64,000 nucleotides of DNA from contig NC_050474.1 of assembly GCF_013373865.1 (NCBI RefSeq), forward strand, positions 19,635,116 through 19,699,115. Direction: 5' to 3'. Position 1 is the stretch's first letter. Every line of letters starts with the position of its first letter. Source of the DNA: Monomorium pharaonis. Lineage: Eukaryota; Arthropoda; Insecta; Hymenoptera; Formicidae. Made by a program: the position numbers and the translations under genes. A model generated the notes under the pieces. It saw only the letters and a list, made by a program, of their open reading frames with translations. It had not been told where the DNA came from and did no database searches. Below, in pieces: positions 34,126-47,889 of this stretch.

Positions 34126-36876
34126 GGCAGTTTAATTTCGCGCTGCGGGAGCTAAATCTTTTCTTTTTTTTTTTTGCAATTTGACCGAACGCATTTTTGT
34201 CCATGAAAAAGTCATTTCGATTTGACCGCGCGGTCGATGAATTCGATATACAGCAGCTCGACAGCGATTCTCCCCTAAACGTTCAACTCTTTCGCGTTCC
34301 ACGCGTTCTCGCGCGCTCGTCGCCGCTCGCACGGGATGCACTTTCGCGCTTGAATTTAGAGCCGATTAATAAATAAGCTCCAGATGGGTCGCGCCGGGGG
34401 CTCCCGGTGAGAACGGTGGCGAGGTGAGCGCACAGTGAGCGGGAAACACGGCAAATATCAGGACAATTACGAGCAGGTGCAGCCGCGGGCGAGAGCCGAC
34501 CGCGTCGCTTAAACTCCGCTTAAATAAGCGCATGCGCGTGTACGTATGCAGTCTCGCTCGCAGGAATTATGCTATTTCGCCCTCGGCGCTTTCCAACGGC
34601 GCGGCGCCTCTGCGAATTTATGTTAAGGACCACCTGCACTAAACTGGCTGACTTCTGATATCTGTAAATCGTCGGTAGGATCTTGAGGAGAAAAATTGTC
34701 TCTAACTGATAGCGTACATGTCTCGAATTAAGGTAATAAGGTACCAGTGTACTCTGTAAGTGGCGCACCTAAGCTCTCTAATTTTTAGATGAATATACGA
34801 AATTGAAAATAAGAGTCAGATGTAAAATAGGAAATATTTTCGAAATAAAAAAATTATATAAAGTATTTTCAATTATTTATTTAAGTACAGTAAAGATTTT
34901 TAAAAAAAGATAGCACTCGGGGCATGTTGATGTACCTAATATGCCCAGTATATATTTTCTTCTTTTTTATAAATATTTTTGAAAAAATGCAAAATAAAAG
35001 ATAAACGTGCTTCATTAAGTATTTATTAACATACAATATACATGTATACATGAATGCGCACAGATCTCTCATAAAGATTAACTGCTGGCTACGGATTATC
35101 TGCAGAAAAATGTATTTCTCTGGTTAATGTTTTATTTATATTTGTACATATTTATATTTACAGGGTACATCAATATTCATACTGTTAATCGAAAAAGCGT
35201 TGTTACAGATATTTGTATAGCTTTGATTGAATATTTTATTCAAGTTTGTCACATTGTCACTTAAAAAAAATTGCAATTCTTATACGTGTCTACTAAATCT
35301 TTACTTTTGCTCTTGACTTTTAAACGTAATTTCTACAGATATTTTATCCCGCGTAATTTTGTCATGTAAAAAATTGATTCCCGAAGGTAAATTCTTAATT
35401 GATAGAGGGGAACGCGTTTAGAAGATTTAATTGTGAACACACGTAACTTGTTTTTTCATCGGCAAATCATACTTATCACAATTCTGTTCGGCACGACTCC
35501 ACCGGTTTCACCGTGATAGACAACGGGGGCTGTCAATTAAGCTGCGAACATTTTCGTTAATAATAACGTTAAGTACAATGCCCCGGTAAATCGGATATAG
35601 AATGTACGACAGACAAGCGGCGCGTGTGCGATACGCTTTATTGCTCTTTGCGTGATACGTGCAATAATACGCGTAAACATGTACGGTGAATTTTATCACG
35701 GTAAACGGGATTACGCGCGCACAATGTGCGCTATCGATTTAGTGCAACTCGACGGTACACCGGCGCAACCGGCGGGCGCACCGGCGCGGACGGTACACAA
35801 AAAGGCGCGGTAATTTCATCGAAACTCGTTATTCGCTACACTCAGCGGCTCCCTGATTGGATTTCCACTCGAATCGAAAGGTTCTCGAGCATAGTGCAGC
35901 GACAGACGCGGAGTGCGGCGCGCGAGCGTGGGGCCTGGTCGGGGCGAAACCCTCCAAACCGCGCCGCTTCTCGGCTCAAAACCCCGACTTATTAAGGCCG
36001 GAAAACAAACCCCCGTCCGCCTTCTCCGTGGAAAATGGAATTCTCCCCGGCGCGAGCCCTTTAGATCCGGGAAAGAAAAAAAAAGAGAATATTCGCGCAT
36101 GAAACTCCGGGCGGCGGAGACCTCAAACCGAATGGCACGGAAATGAAGGCGGGGGCCTTTCTATCAGCGAAGTGGAAAAAGTTATTTGATCGTGTATATA
36201 GAAATTAGTTCTCTCGCGCTTATTTCTTACGCAATTATTTCCAGCGGATTGATTTTCGAGCACGTAATGCCGTATCGAATCTCCATCAAAGCGAGTTTCG
36301 CCTTCGTCGCGGTTTCCGAAAGTTCACCGTCAAGATCCGGCGCGGAGCAGAGCGTATTTTCCACACCTCATCGCTCGTAACCTAGTCCGCGTTTAATTAA
36401 CGAAATTCATTACGCGAGGCGACTCACGTCGCGCCAAGTCCGTGGAAATTTAGGACTTCGAACGCAAGGGGGATTGGATTAGACGACCGTTATTGTGCGC
36501 CCGGTTCTCGGTAACATCGCGTTTCACGGTACCGCGGTTTTACTCGCCGCGGGCGGAACGCGCGGCGATCATTATGTCGAAAAGGGGACTTTTTGTACAT
36601 TCCTTGCACACTCGCGCGGGCGGAATCTCCGGTTCGATCGGCTGTCGAGTACGACTCGATTGTTTCTCGCGGATCGTTGTAGCGAGTCGAGTGTTACACG
36701 TGCGAGCGCGAATCGTCGTCATTGCGAAACTATCAGATTCGCAATTAACCCGTTCGTCGAAGCGAGCGCGGAAAAAAAGGGACGCCGCTCGGAATACTTT
36801 AATAGCTGTAGCGTTTCGCGCGTCACGTAATTGGCCGCCGCCGGTGGTGGATGGGAGAATGGAGGACTCGCAGAAT

Positions 36877-36914
36877 CTTTCTCTCTCTCTCTCTCTCTCT
36901 CACTCTCTCTTTTT
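36877..36914. repeat. (CT)n microsatellite
   Basis: CT run with one CACT interruption. Confidence 0.9.
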
Positions 36915-37627
36915 CTTGTATTCTGATCCTCCTCTTTGAAACCGCCGGAATTCGCGTAGCCGGCACGTAGCCTCACGGGAGACGCGATAAACTTTGCAGT
37001 CACAGCGGGCGTGATGCGTGTGTGAAATCGCAAAGATAAAGAGCTGGACGGGAGGGATCCACTTACACCGTGAATCCCCGCGGGATTAGACGAAGGGACG
37101 ACAGACGGGACGGCTTAACAACTGACGAGACGCACGGGATGCGAGGTTTAACTCCCGCCGGAAAAAAATCCGCGACTCGACGGACCCCCCGCTCTTTTAC
37201 AGCCGGGCGTGCTCTTTCGCGCGGCTGACCATACCGTACGGTTGTTTCACGAGCGGCGCGGAGTAGCTATGTCGATAGTTTACCGCCGGATAACCGGAGG
37301 CAGATTACGGACGTATTACGGCCTTCGAAACTCTGTATCGCGGGCGGAGGAAAGGGGGGAGGGGTAGCTTGATCGCTACCACGAGCAGCGATTTTGATCG
37401 GATTCCAGCCAGTTTCCAATCGGCGCAATCTCCTTTTAATTGGATCATTAGGCCTTTGTTAAGTCGAACACGGCGCGCACCGTTCGCAGCCAATGACTAA
37501 TCAACCGCAACTAGCTCTATGCCGAAGATTCGGTGCACGAAACAGTTTTTCATTCATTCCTGCTAATTATAACGGTTCGATTGAAATCAATCTCGATAAC
37601 GATCCGTTTTCGATATTTCTTTCTTTC

Positions 37628-37645
37628 TTTTTTTTTTTTTTTTTT
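37628..37645. repeat. Poly(T) run, 18 bases
   Basis: T18 preceded by TTTC units. Confidence 0.85.
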
Positions 37646-40346
37646 AAGCAACGCATTTAGCTGGCATGCAATTTTCAGGCGGAAGTTATGCAGTTTACTT
37701 TGACTAGACGCGCGCGAATCGGTTGAAACGCGGAATAAAATTCTCGCGAGAATTTTTTTCCTTTTTCCTCTACACATCGCATTCGCAGCAACAGAGAACA
37801 AACAAAAAAACAATTTCGGCATTTCGATCAATTTGCAAGGTAGGCTTCTGAGAGTGAAACCCTGTTTTTTTGCGCGCGGAAGCAAGAGGGAATGTCTTTC
37901 TAACGGCAAAATTGCATTTTTTAATGAAACGCGGGACCAAACGCGAATGCTTCTGATCGTTGGCACAGAAATACGGCAAAACAATGCCTCGATATTATTG
38001 ATATTTGCCACAAAATATACTAATAATTAGTTACGTGATTTAATAGCCTTTCATTAATTTAATAAACTTGATTCTTTGTATGTATTAATTTTATATTGTA
38101 AGGATTGATTTTATGATTTTCAAAATTTTGTGTATTTGCTCTACATAATACATGAATTTAATAGATATTGATTATATTTATGAAATGTTATATATATATG
38201 AATATTATACTTTGATATAAATATTAAAATATAAATTAAAATGTTATAAATTAACACAATTATTCTTTTATATCACAACGCATATTCAATATTATACACT
38301 GCAAAATTAAAACCTATTTAACGTTCAAAAACAACGTTCTAGAGAATGTACCTATCAGGTCACGCATTCTGACATTGTTTTTCCATCCCGATTAAATATT
38401 ATTCGATCGTTAAAAGCACATTTCTCGTGAGTTATAGCCGACCGGTCGTATGTTACTCTTTTTATGAGACCGTTAAATTAAATGTCGCTTTGTAAGGCGA
38501 AAGACTAATGAGGATTTGTGAGTTTAAAGAAAACAATCGCGTTTGAGAACGAAACTTTGTACAACTAAAGAAGCAAATGCCTTTTCAATGGCTGTTATAA
38601 TACCTTTACAACAAGATTCTCCTAAAGTTTCCCCAATATAGTTTATTTGTCTAAAAAGAACTTTATATTAAATTATTTAAAGACACTTTTGCACATTGTT
38701 ACATTGTCTGTAACACAATCCGCATTCTTCATTCGCGTTATCTGCGGCGATACGACGAATAATCTTCGCGATTTTACGGATTTTCCAATTAATTCCACAG
38801 AAAGTCGCAATTGATAAATCAGATATACCTCGCCTAATCGACAGACATGTCCGACGGCATGGAGAGGGGTTAGGGGGGCCGCGGGGAGGACGACTTTCGA
38901 GACGGATTTCGTCGGGCTGGCACGGGCACGAGCAGCGAACCGCGAAATGAAAATTTTATCGACGCACATCGAACCGCCGCGGTGAAATCTCCCGATATTA
39001 CTTAATAACGGCGGTCGATCGAAGGGAACGGGAGGGGGGGGGCGGTCTGCAGCTGCATCGGAAAAATGAAAGGCTCGCGTACTTCGCCGAATCCCTTTGG
39101 TAAATCCGATCACTCTCGGTCGCGACCAGCGCGACTTATTATCGAGGGAAACCGAGAGGAAGCACGCGAACGTCTCTATCGACAACCTCAAATAAAATCC
39201 ATTTGTCGCTAAAAGCCCGCTTTTTTCCTACCAATATCTCACGTCCGTTAAATAGCTTTGCCACAAAATTTAACATTACTTCGACGTTCTTCCTGCGAGC
39301 GAGGAGATTCGCCTTCGAATGCGCATCGGAAAATATATTCGCGCGGATTCCCGTATCTCAAAACTGGCACCGAGATACAAACGCGGGGGCAGAATGTGAA
39401 AGCTCGCGTAAAACGGAGGCAGGTATCGTCCTCGGGAGGAACATATGCGTTCCTCCCGAAATCGATGAACGCATAAAAACAGGACGCGTGTCTCCGATGC
39501 TTTATGCATCCGGCGCGGCGGGAGGATGACCCTCCGTGCGCCGTGGTTTATGCAGTCGTAGGCGAGCCGGAAGCGCCTGGAAACGCATAAATATTCGCCG
39601 GTATACGCGGCACACGGGGCACGTATACGTGCCACCGTAAGACCAAAAGTGCCGTGTTGGCAGGGCGCGTTGATTTTGAATTCTCTTCCCCACCGGGCGG
39701 CCGCCCCTTATCTCGGCGGGCAGAAGAACCCCTGGATTTACGGAGCTCGAAAAATCTCAGCGCTGCAGCGAGGTGCGCTCCCCCCCCCCCTCCCTATGCC
39801 TCTAAATATCAGCATTCCTCTGCCGCGCAAACGGGGGCGATAAGAAAAACTTTCTCGAGCGCGATATCGTAACCCACGGTCCCTAATAAAATCGAGCGAT
39901 AGTGCTGCCGATTCGCGAGGGAGGCGAGCGACCTCCCTAAGTACTTTCGGCCGAGATAAATATCTGATGCAGGCGGACGGACCGAGTTCCAAGTTGATTT
40001 TTGATCGTGGGACTCGCGCTCCTGGGAAAGTTTCGCGAGAATCGGTCCCGGTCGTTTTTGCGCGACGTTCAAACAAACAAGCGAGGCAAACAGACGGAGA
40101 TTCCGCGAAATTGGGTAGAACGGTCTCGGAATAAAGGAACAAAAAAGACACGAATGTAAGGGAGAGGGGAGAGTTTCTGTCTTTCGCGAAACTTTGCTCG
40201 AGATGTAGAAATCGTCGCGTTCAGATGTAGAAGTGATCCGGAGAGACGATTCTCTCCTTTCTCTCGCGTCGGAAATCATTCCACAGTTTGACAAGTGGAT
40301 GGATGATGATGGACGACGCGCGACGTAAATGCAACGCCGGTTATAT

Positions 40347-40364
40347 CGCGCGCGCGCGCGCGCG
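40347..40364. repeat. (CG)9 microsatellite
   Basis: Pure alternating CG, a potential Z-DNA former. Confidence 0.9.
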
Positions 40365-42770
40365 ATGAAAGCGGCCCTCGCGAATTCGCGCATTTACAAA
40401 AGTGAAGAATGCCCTCCCAAGTGAGCGCGCCATAATTCTTCTCCCCCCGGCGTACGGAAGAATGCTCGTCTTCCATTCGCGTCGTTCTCCACGACTGCGG
40501 CATAAATCTGTCCCTTCGCGCTGCGCGCACAAACACGTTATTGCCAACACGTAAATATTTCAACGATATAGTCATACGTGCTTGCGCGCTTGTGAATCAA
40601 GAATTGACTTTTAAAATCTGTCGAGCGCGGGCGTCGCGACGATTGTCACATTACTGCTTAAATATGTATGTTTTATCTAGGCGCAACGACAGTTTTAAAA
40701 GGGATATCTATTATATAAATTCTGTAAACTATTTACGAGGAAAGATTCCCGGACGCTTGCTTTATTATAAAGATTTCGCGCTGAAAATCGATACGGGGAA
40801 CGTGACGCGGTAAATAAGAGAGAATATTCAGCGTGCGCGCGGACATAAACTCTTCGCCATACAACCCTTATGTTGTACGGACGGTACCGCCCCCAGCTGA
40901 AATTTGGAAATACGAAGGGAAACGAACGAGCAGAGGTAAAAGAAACGGACTCTTGGCTTTCAGCAAATTCCGTCTCGCGAAACACTTTTTCGCACACGTC
41001 GTCGGTGAAGTTGCAGGGGAAAGAAAGCTTTAAAATTCACCGTCGGTGAAACTTTCCCTCGTTAATTCAAAGAAAAATTTCGTATCAACCTGTCACGAGA
41101 GACTTGCGTAGTCAATAAAGTATCCTTATTGAACGAAATTCTGCAAAAGAGCGAGCGAGAGAGGAAAGCAGTACGAAAATTGTGCGTTTCCCATGCCGAT
41201 TAAGAAGAAATTTACATCAAAATAAGGGAAACGCGTCGACAAGAATTGAGTAAAAAATGTATACATAAACTGGCGTGATTTTCCGGTTGATGATTTTACT
41301 TTGTCTTCGCTCGTTCGCGTCTTGGAGGAAACGCCTCCATTGGATTCGGGGCTTCTCTGCGGAATCTCTGAACGGCGGAGAAACACAGCTGACACATCGC
41401 CGAAAGCGTTGCAAACGTGCGGGAATGCACCGGTGGCGTATCGACTGCGACGAGCACGAGCTGCCAAGAAAATTGCGCTCTTCGAGTTTATGTCGGCGTA
41501 CGCCGGCTTCGTTCTCCCGCGAACTGTTCGCGCGCGCCGTCGTCCGCGCGACAATGGCGATACGTACGTACGTCTGGAAACAATGCGACGGTTACGCAGC
41601 TGCCGCGGGAAAGGAGCAGCTTGTCGACGGGGAAGCTTTCAGGAGGATCGACGTGCTCGACGAGCTTTTCCGCTTCAGGCGCGATTAATCGCTGACGGGT
41701 AAACGCCCGCGATTTGAGGATGCGACAGACGACGATCCGTAAAAGCGAGCAATCCGTAAAACCGTCGATTCTCGCACGCTCGTGTGCTGAGCGTCAATTG
41801 CTTGCGCCATTACTCTAAAAGCACGTAAATTTTTTTTCCCGCTAAAAAACCGACGTTGTCCTCAGCGTTAAATTCTTTTACTTTTATTATTTCCGCTGTA
41901 CGCTTTTAACAAACTGCACGAAACTATTGTTAATTGACGGGAGATTTATGTACGTGTAACGTTTGTATAGTAAATATTCCCTAAACCTTAAACTGATGCA
42001 AAGAAGGGGAGACGTCTTTTCAAAAAATCTTAAAAGAGACGCCTTACACACGTTATGTGCGGGCGTCTGTTTTACGGTAATGCGTCTGAACGGCGTCAAA
42101 AAGCGCCATTAGCCCGTCTGAAAAACGGGCAGATTTATCCCGGTGAAAATATGACACTCGTACACACCCGGGCGAATCAGGAAAGTTGATTAATTATCGT
42201 GACTCTGGGAAAATTACTGAAAAAGCGTCGTGGGAATATATTCGCGTGACGTCAGGCGGAAGCGGAACTCTTGAAAAATTCACGGTTACTCCCGCCTCCC
42301 TTGCCAAATAAAGGCGCGACGAGTGAAATGGTTAAACCAAATTGAAATACGATGCGCATAATTCACATATCGATAATCCTACGAGGGAATATTCAATGTG
42401 GCTGCATCGGGGGGTGCGCGCGCGCGATCTATAAAATTCAAAGCATGTGTATACGCGGCTCCGAAGGCGGCCGGGGGTGGACTGTTTTCTATGGAGTATC
42501 CCCCGTAGGATCGCACATACAGAAGTGAAATCCATATTCACGCGCGGACGCAGCGCGCGGGACGCTCGCGTAGGAAATTTTTACGAGGGCAGTCCGCGTG
42601 ATTTCTCCCCCGTGCGACCTTTCACGTCGGCGGTGGTACGTCAAAGCGCGCGTGAAAACCGTCGTCGAAATGCGCCAGGGTTGTTCTCGTAAATAATGCC
42701 TCTCTCATTCTCCCTTTATCCTCTTGCTCGTCAAGCGCTCCGCGCGCAAACGTGCGATCCGAAAATACGT

Positions 42771-42789
42771 GCGCGCGCGCGCGCGCGCG
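42771..42789. repeat. (GC)n microsatellite
   Basis: Nineteen bases of alternating G and C in a CpG-rich block. Confidence 0.9.
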
Positions 42790-43825
42790 ATCGAAGACCC
42801 TCCATGTCGCAAGAAATGGCGTACGTTAAATTTACGCGTTTTTACGCGCGATCGAAAACTTATTGTTCCGTCGCCTTGATGGCGGGACTGCGCGGCGGAT
42901 TTAATGCCGCTTTTAATTGTTCCCGTATATTTCTCTCGCTTCGAGTTTTGCGAGTTTTCCCTTCTCGTTGCTTTCGACGACCGACGGTATGCGTCCGAGA
43001 ATTGGCTTTTTTTCCCCTTCGTTCGCGCGCAAATAAAGGTAAGGCGCCCAATTAATTAGGCGAACGAGGCGCTCCGCGCCGGTTTTTCCGTACATACCGG
43101 TACGGCCGTCGCGCGTTCGACGATAAAATGCGGTAATTAATTGAGAGCGTACTCCACGCTTGGATCCCGCATTGGAAAATTTATCGGAGAGCGCGCTTCG
43201 CGCGCTCAGGAAAAAAAAATTCCCCTTTCCATCTACGGAAATTTTTCTCCCCTCATTAGATCGCAGTGGGACGTCTGACGTTATTTTTTTTTCGAAAATC
43301 CAATCAAATCCCTCATGATAATTTGGAAAAACCTCTTTCTCTTGCCGCGAGTCGTCTCTGCGGAGAAGAAATGAAATGTCGAGTTGCCGCATATGAAATT
43401 TCAAATTCCGAGAGGAGTCGGTTTTCGCAAAACGTTCTCGTAAAATAAATCTTCCGGAAACGTTACGTACATTTTAAATGACAATTGTATTATTAAAAAA
43501 TGTGCTTCAGTGTTTGCGCGAATGATTTATTAACGTTAAAAAATTTATACTACAATGTAATGTCATTGGGAATACTCTTATCTCATATTTGGAAAGAACT
43601 GCATTGGGAGAAATGAATACAGAATTGCGGACGAGTAAAGTTATACACTAAATATATATTCAAGATATTCGCGACGTCAATCTGAAAACATTTTTAATCT
43701 TCTCCGGCTGCGAGTTGAAACGTTACTAAATCCTTTCGACCACGTACGCTCTTTTTTTCGTCCTTTTTCGGAAGTTATCTGAAAACCGTTGGTTATAAAA
43801 CCGATATCTCATATGCGGCGACCTA

Positions 43826-44578
43826 ATGGACGCGTGTGTCGCGTTCGTGAAAGCAGAAACCTATTCGGCGAAACGGGTATACGATTGCCCCGCGCGCGAG
43901 GGACGGGCAGAGTGGCAAAAATGTAACTCCCCGTGGTCCACTACCGTCGTTCCCGCTTTAAGATGGCTCCCTCGCATGGGGTGGCTTAGCGGGAAAAGCA
44001 GTAGCCGGAATAAATCCAGCGGATTATCTACCGCGCGCGGATGTCCTGATTCTACCTGCTTGAAGAACCGCGCAGCTTCCTGCCCTTTCATCCCTTCGCC
44101 GCCGGTCAACTGGATCGGAAGGGTGGATATTATTGCGTCGACGGGAGAGAGAAATAAATTTCTCGTCGTGCGCAGCGATGAGGAGAGAGAAGCGCTATTG
44201 GTCGGACAATTTTACGTTGCTGGAATTCGCGCGGGAAACAACGCGGGATGTCCAAAAATCAGCGAGGTAAACTCGACTCGCGTTTGTAATTTCGCATCTC
44301 TTCTCGTGCAGCGTTCTCCCGCGTTGGTTTTTTTGCGGCAAAATATACAACGTTATTTTGACGATACCGTAAAGATCGAACGTAATACCGCATTACGGCT
44401 ACGGCGAAGTCGCGCGAGTGTGTCATCCGATCCTCCTTTCTCCCGTTACGCCGCTCGATCTCTCCCCTTTATCTCGAGCATCGGTTTTTCCCTCTCGGAA
44501 CATATTTTTCTATTTGATCGTCGTCTACCGTCAATTTTATTTTCCGACAACGGCGCACTTTGGATTCCGCGGAAGTAG
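43826..44578 (+). CDS. Unrecognised 250-codon ORF (weak candidate)
   Basis: This is the longest ATG-initiated frame in the window. A TATAAAA sequence lies about 26-32 bases upstream (43794-43800), which would leave almost no 5' UTR. The protein is rich in Arg and Ser, with several Cys in its first half, and resembles no family I know. Overlapping ORFs exist on the minus strand. It is kept as a candidate only because of its length. Confidence 0.12.
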   Translation: MDACVAFVKAETYSAKRVYDCPAREGRAEWQKCNSPWSTTVVPALRWLPRMGWLSGKSSSRNKSSGLSTARGCPDSTCLKNRAASCPFIPSPPVNWIGRVDIIASTGERNKFLVVRSDEEREALLVGQFYVAGIRAGNNAGCPKISEVNSTRVCNFASLLVQRSPALVFLRQNIQRYFDDTVKIERNTALRLRRSRASVSSDPPFSRYAARSLPFISSIGFSLSEHIFLFDRRLPSILFSDNGALWIPRK

Positions 44579-47143
44579 AATACTCCGCGTTGTGTGCCGG
44601 GACTTCTTCTTCTTCTTTCCTCAGTAATTTTCTTTTAGCCATTACGTCGGAATGTAACGCACTCTCGTTAAACGAAAGCGTTATTGTCAAAGGCAGGTTT
44701 ATACGCTTCTTGTAACGTTGCGTTTTATTGTGCCGTCCCGCATGAAAATCACGTGCGCAAATTTGATGCACCGCCGCGACGGCTTAGAGGGGGTAGCTCG
44801 CGTAGAATAGGTACATCGTATGATCAGCCAATCTCATTAAACGGCTTCCTAGAACTACAATGACGTAAATCTCTTCCACATTTCTCTTTCTCTATTAATA
44901 TCCAACTACGGTCGGCCTTTCTTCTCCATTACATAATCTCATTACGTTAAAACGCCCTTCACGCTTGTCACAGTTTTTTTTTTAGTCTTTTTGAGGTTCT
45001 TCAATTCTTTACATGCATTTTGCTCTAATGCCGCAATCATTTTCTCATACTTCGAGATTAACTTGTTAAATTCCGAGAGATATTTCTCGGATTTACATAA
45101 ATTTACATAAGTTTTAATTTAATACTTGAAAATTTTTAGGTAAAATATGTTAATTTATATTAGATTCCATTCAAATAAATTCTTATTTTGAATTAAAACA
45201 AAAAAGACCGTGAGATTTACTTTAAGATTCTCTACTTTTATAAATTTTTATCAAGGTAAAATTAATTTCACTTTAACAGAGAAACTCGTGGCAGTGATTG
45301 AATGCGCCCGAAATGCACATTGCATCACACAAACGTCGAGCGCGCAATCGTGAATTTACAAAAAAAAATGAACGGGATGTTCTTCCTAAACGCTTCTTCG
45401 GATTTGAGATCAGATTAATAAGTCAACGACACTCACGTTTTCCGTCGTTTTGTTTCGACGAACACTCAGATAACCGCCGAGGGCGAGTGGCGAAGAAAAC
45501 TGCGAAATCAGCGCGCAACGGCGCAGCCCGAAAGTCGCTGATTTATTTGTTTACCGACTCGTGGCCGCGCGAGCCGAAATTTTCGCGGTCGAATTTCTCC
45601 CGCTCGCCGCGAATGGCGAAAGCGAGAACGCGGGGAAGCGTTGCCGTTTCCAGCGGGACAACTTTTTGACGTTTTTCGAAAACTTCTCGATAGATCGTCG
45701 AGCGAATCCGAACTACTTCGCCGCGAGTTCCGAGATGACGTTTCGATATTGCCCTCCGTTTTTTCGCGGTCCTGAAAATCCTCCGGCTGCGCGCGCTGTA
45801 AACTCACGCCGGTTATCGGGGAGCCGAAGCGCGGGGAATTTCATTTTAGCATTTCCGATTTATTTCTACGCGACTCATGATCGTAAACCCCGGTTCCCGG
45901 CGATATTCTCTTCTCCCAGAAGTGCGCCATTTCCTGTCGAACAAGCGTACAACTCCGCGTATGATATGTTGCGCCAGTTCGAAACTGTAAAGTGCGCGTT
46001 CTAGCTGCGAGTTCCGCGATTCAACGAAATGTGTTAATCCCGTCGCGCGCTTCAGAATCAACGTCAGTTTCCCCGTGCGTGAATTTCCGAGTTCCCGTTA
46101 CGCCCTTCGGCGAACCGGCAAATTCGGGCTACCGCGAGGGTGAGTCGGAGAGCGCCGCGAAAGATGAGCGAGTCGTTTTCGTGCGGAGAAACGAGATAAT
46201 CCAGATCGAAGCCGCCCCTGCTGTGCTGAAAGCATCGGATGACCCACGTAGACCCGCGGTCGCGCCGTGAAATAACAGGGAGCGGAATATTTTCATTGTT
46301 GCGCGAACGAGAGGGTGTGTGTAGGCATGCGAAAACTCAGCTTAAATACATTTCCCGTGGCAGAGCCACTCCGGGCCACTTATGTATCCGTGCTTTTAAC
46401 GGGGCGCGCGCATTAGAGACGGCGAGGAGAAACGGAGCGGCGGAAGGAAGAGACAGGATGTTTCCAGCCGGGCGAGAGAAGCTCCGAGGACGATGAGGTG
46501 AATCCCGGGATGGAATGGGTGGTGGATGCGCCGCACGGGCCCGCGGTAGCGAGGCTGCTGCTTTTGCCGAAGCAAATCGCACTTAGCGGCCCCGGCTGCC
46601 GCCAGTAATTCAATTAATCGGCGAACAATTTAACGAGCGAACAGGCGGCGACGAGCAGGTGGGAAAACTTTGCGCTGCGAATTAACTCCTTTCCCCCCCC
46701 CCACCTCCCTTTCTTCCGACCGTATCCTCAATTGTCTCGATCGGGCCTCTCGAACGCGCGGATAACGCGATTTTAAGTAACGAATAAACTCGGCCACGGG
46801 CAAATATGCAGCAAGGGGTGAGAGTCGGCGAGGGCTGGGTAGCTGCCGGTAATTGTGTGTACTTTTCATTTTTTGCCAACTATCCACCTCGCACCTTTCC
46901 CGCGAGGGTACACAGCGAGCGGAGGTTTACTTTTGTTAAACAATTCCGTGCGATTAATGGACGGTAAATAGATTAATAATCCAAAAATTTGGCCGGATCT
47001 GAGGGTAATTTTGTTAGACCATCAAAATAATTATGTCGGGCGTACAAAGCGGAGAGTGCTGGAATGTCGAAACTCGTTGCAGCGTTGCTCATTACGCTCT
47101 GAACATATAATTGTTTTGGTGATTCGACAGAATTATTTCTATA
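44579..47143. other. No gene identified
   Basis: An AT-rich part (about 44.9-45.3 kb), then CpG-rich DNA with overlapping ORFs on both strands up to 147 codons. Nothing recognisable is seen. Confidence 0.5.
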
Positions 47144-47889
47144 TCATTCGTTCTTTCCGCATATGCACGTGTTAGATATGTCGCTTAAAGAGAGATCGTG
47201 CGAATCTTCGAATTCAAGGTTCGTTAATATCAAGCTCGTCTCAATTAAATTTCGAGCTGCGATTGTTTTGATAGCTGCGAGTACTTCGCTCGGCCGTAAG
47301 TTAACTTTTCCCGGTTTGCCTCGCAAATGCATCCGAAGTTTATCTATCAAAAATGACATAATCTCCACAATCATCTCTGCTGCGAGAGCTTGCAATTCCA
47401 AAACAGTCCCGGATTTACGTGAGAAACGGACAACTTCGGCAACAACTAAATCGTACCGCGCGCGCGCGCGCTTTATGAAATTTCGTCACGCCCGAGAAAT
47501 GTTTTCGTCCCGGATATCGCAGAGCCTTATTATTCAAGCCGTTTGGAGATCTTAACCCACTTACCGCCCGGAATCCAAACAATTGCTTGTCGAGCGATAA
47601 TAGGACGCGTCGTACAAGTCGTCGCTTCGCAGATTCGATTTAGCGCGAACGCAATCAATTTGCATAACATACGGTTCTCCACGTGGGCGAGACGTGGACG
47701 AGAAAGTAACAAAGTAAATGGCTCTTTAACGGCTAAACGAGCTTCCCCCCGGCGGCGGGGCGAGACACTTTCGCGTGTCTCACGCGATTCGAGATCGCGT
47801 TCCTCTCGAACGTTAGCGCGGGGGTTTACGCCGTCTCCAGTGCCGATTGCACGATTAATTTCGCGAACGTGACAGACCCCGAGCAGCAT
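47144..47889 (-). CDS. Hypothetical two-exon gene model, 189 residues (weak candidate)
   Basis: A minus-strand ORF begins with ATG at 47889-47887 and runs to a donor-like site, G|GTAAGT, at 47565/47564. An acceptor-like CAAG ends at 47389. Removing 176 bases keeps the frame (phase 1) and gives 109 + 80 residues, ending in TGA at 47144-47146. The N-terminal half is Arg/Glu-rich. The C-terminal half is predicted by eye to be helical and amphipathic (AAEMIVEIMSFLIDKL, then RPSEVLAAIKTI). The acceptor has a poor pyrimidine tract. The plus strand is also open across the second exon. The model is self-consistent but rests on splice-site matching alone, and no family is recognised with confidence. 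Confidence 0.13.
47457..47471. repeat. (CG)n microsatellite
   Basis: Fifteen bases of alternating C and G, inside the intron of the weak two-exon model at 47144-47889. Confidence 0.85.

Larger units (their letters stand above)
32607..38030. other. No gene identified
   Basis: AT-rich from 32.9 to 33.4 kb, including the diverged direct repeat. CpG-rich to 34.6 kb, with a 14-bp palindrome CCCGGGATCCCGGG at 33949-33962. AT-rich to 35.5 kb and CpG-rich to 37.5 kb. ORFs in the CpG-rich parts overlap on both strands and are uninformative. Confidence 0.5.
38031..43793. other. No gene identified
   Basis: An AT-rich block (38.03-38.7 kb) is followed by a long CpG-rich stretch with many overlapping ORFs of 60-194 codons, none with a recognisable domain. 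Two pure CG repeats lie here. Arg-rich and Ser-rich translations in all frames are the expected by-product of CpG-rich DNA. Confidence 0.5.

Noticed and set aside
38673..39191. 172-codon minus-strand ORF
   Set aside because: No recognisable domain. Composition and overlapping ORFs fit chance in CpG-rich sequence.
39809..40393. 194-codon minus-strand ORF
   Set aside because: Another minus-strand frame of 137 codons overlaps it, and the protein is low-information and Arg/Ser-rich.
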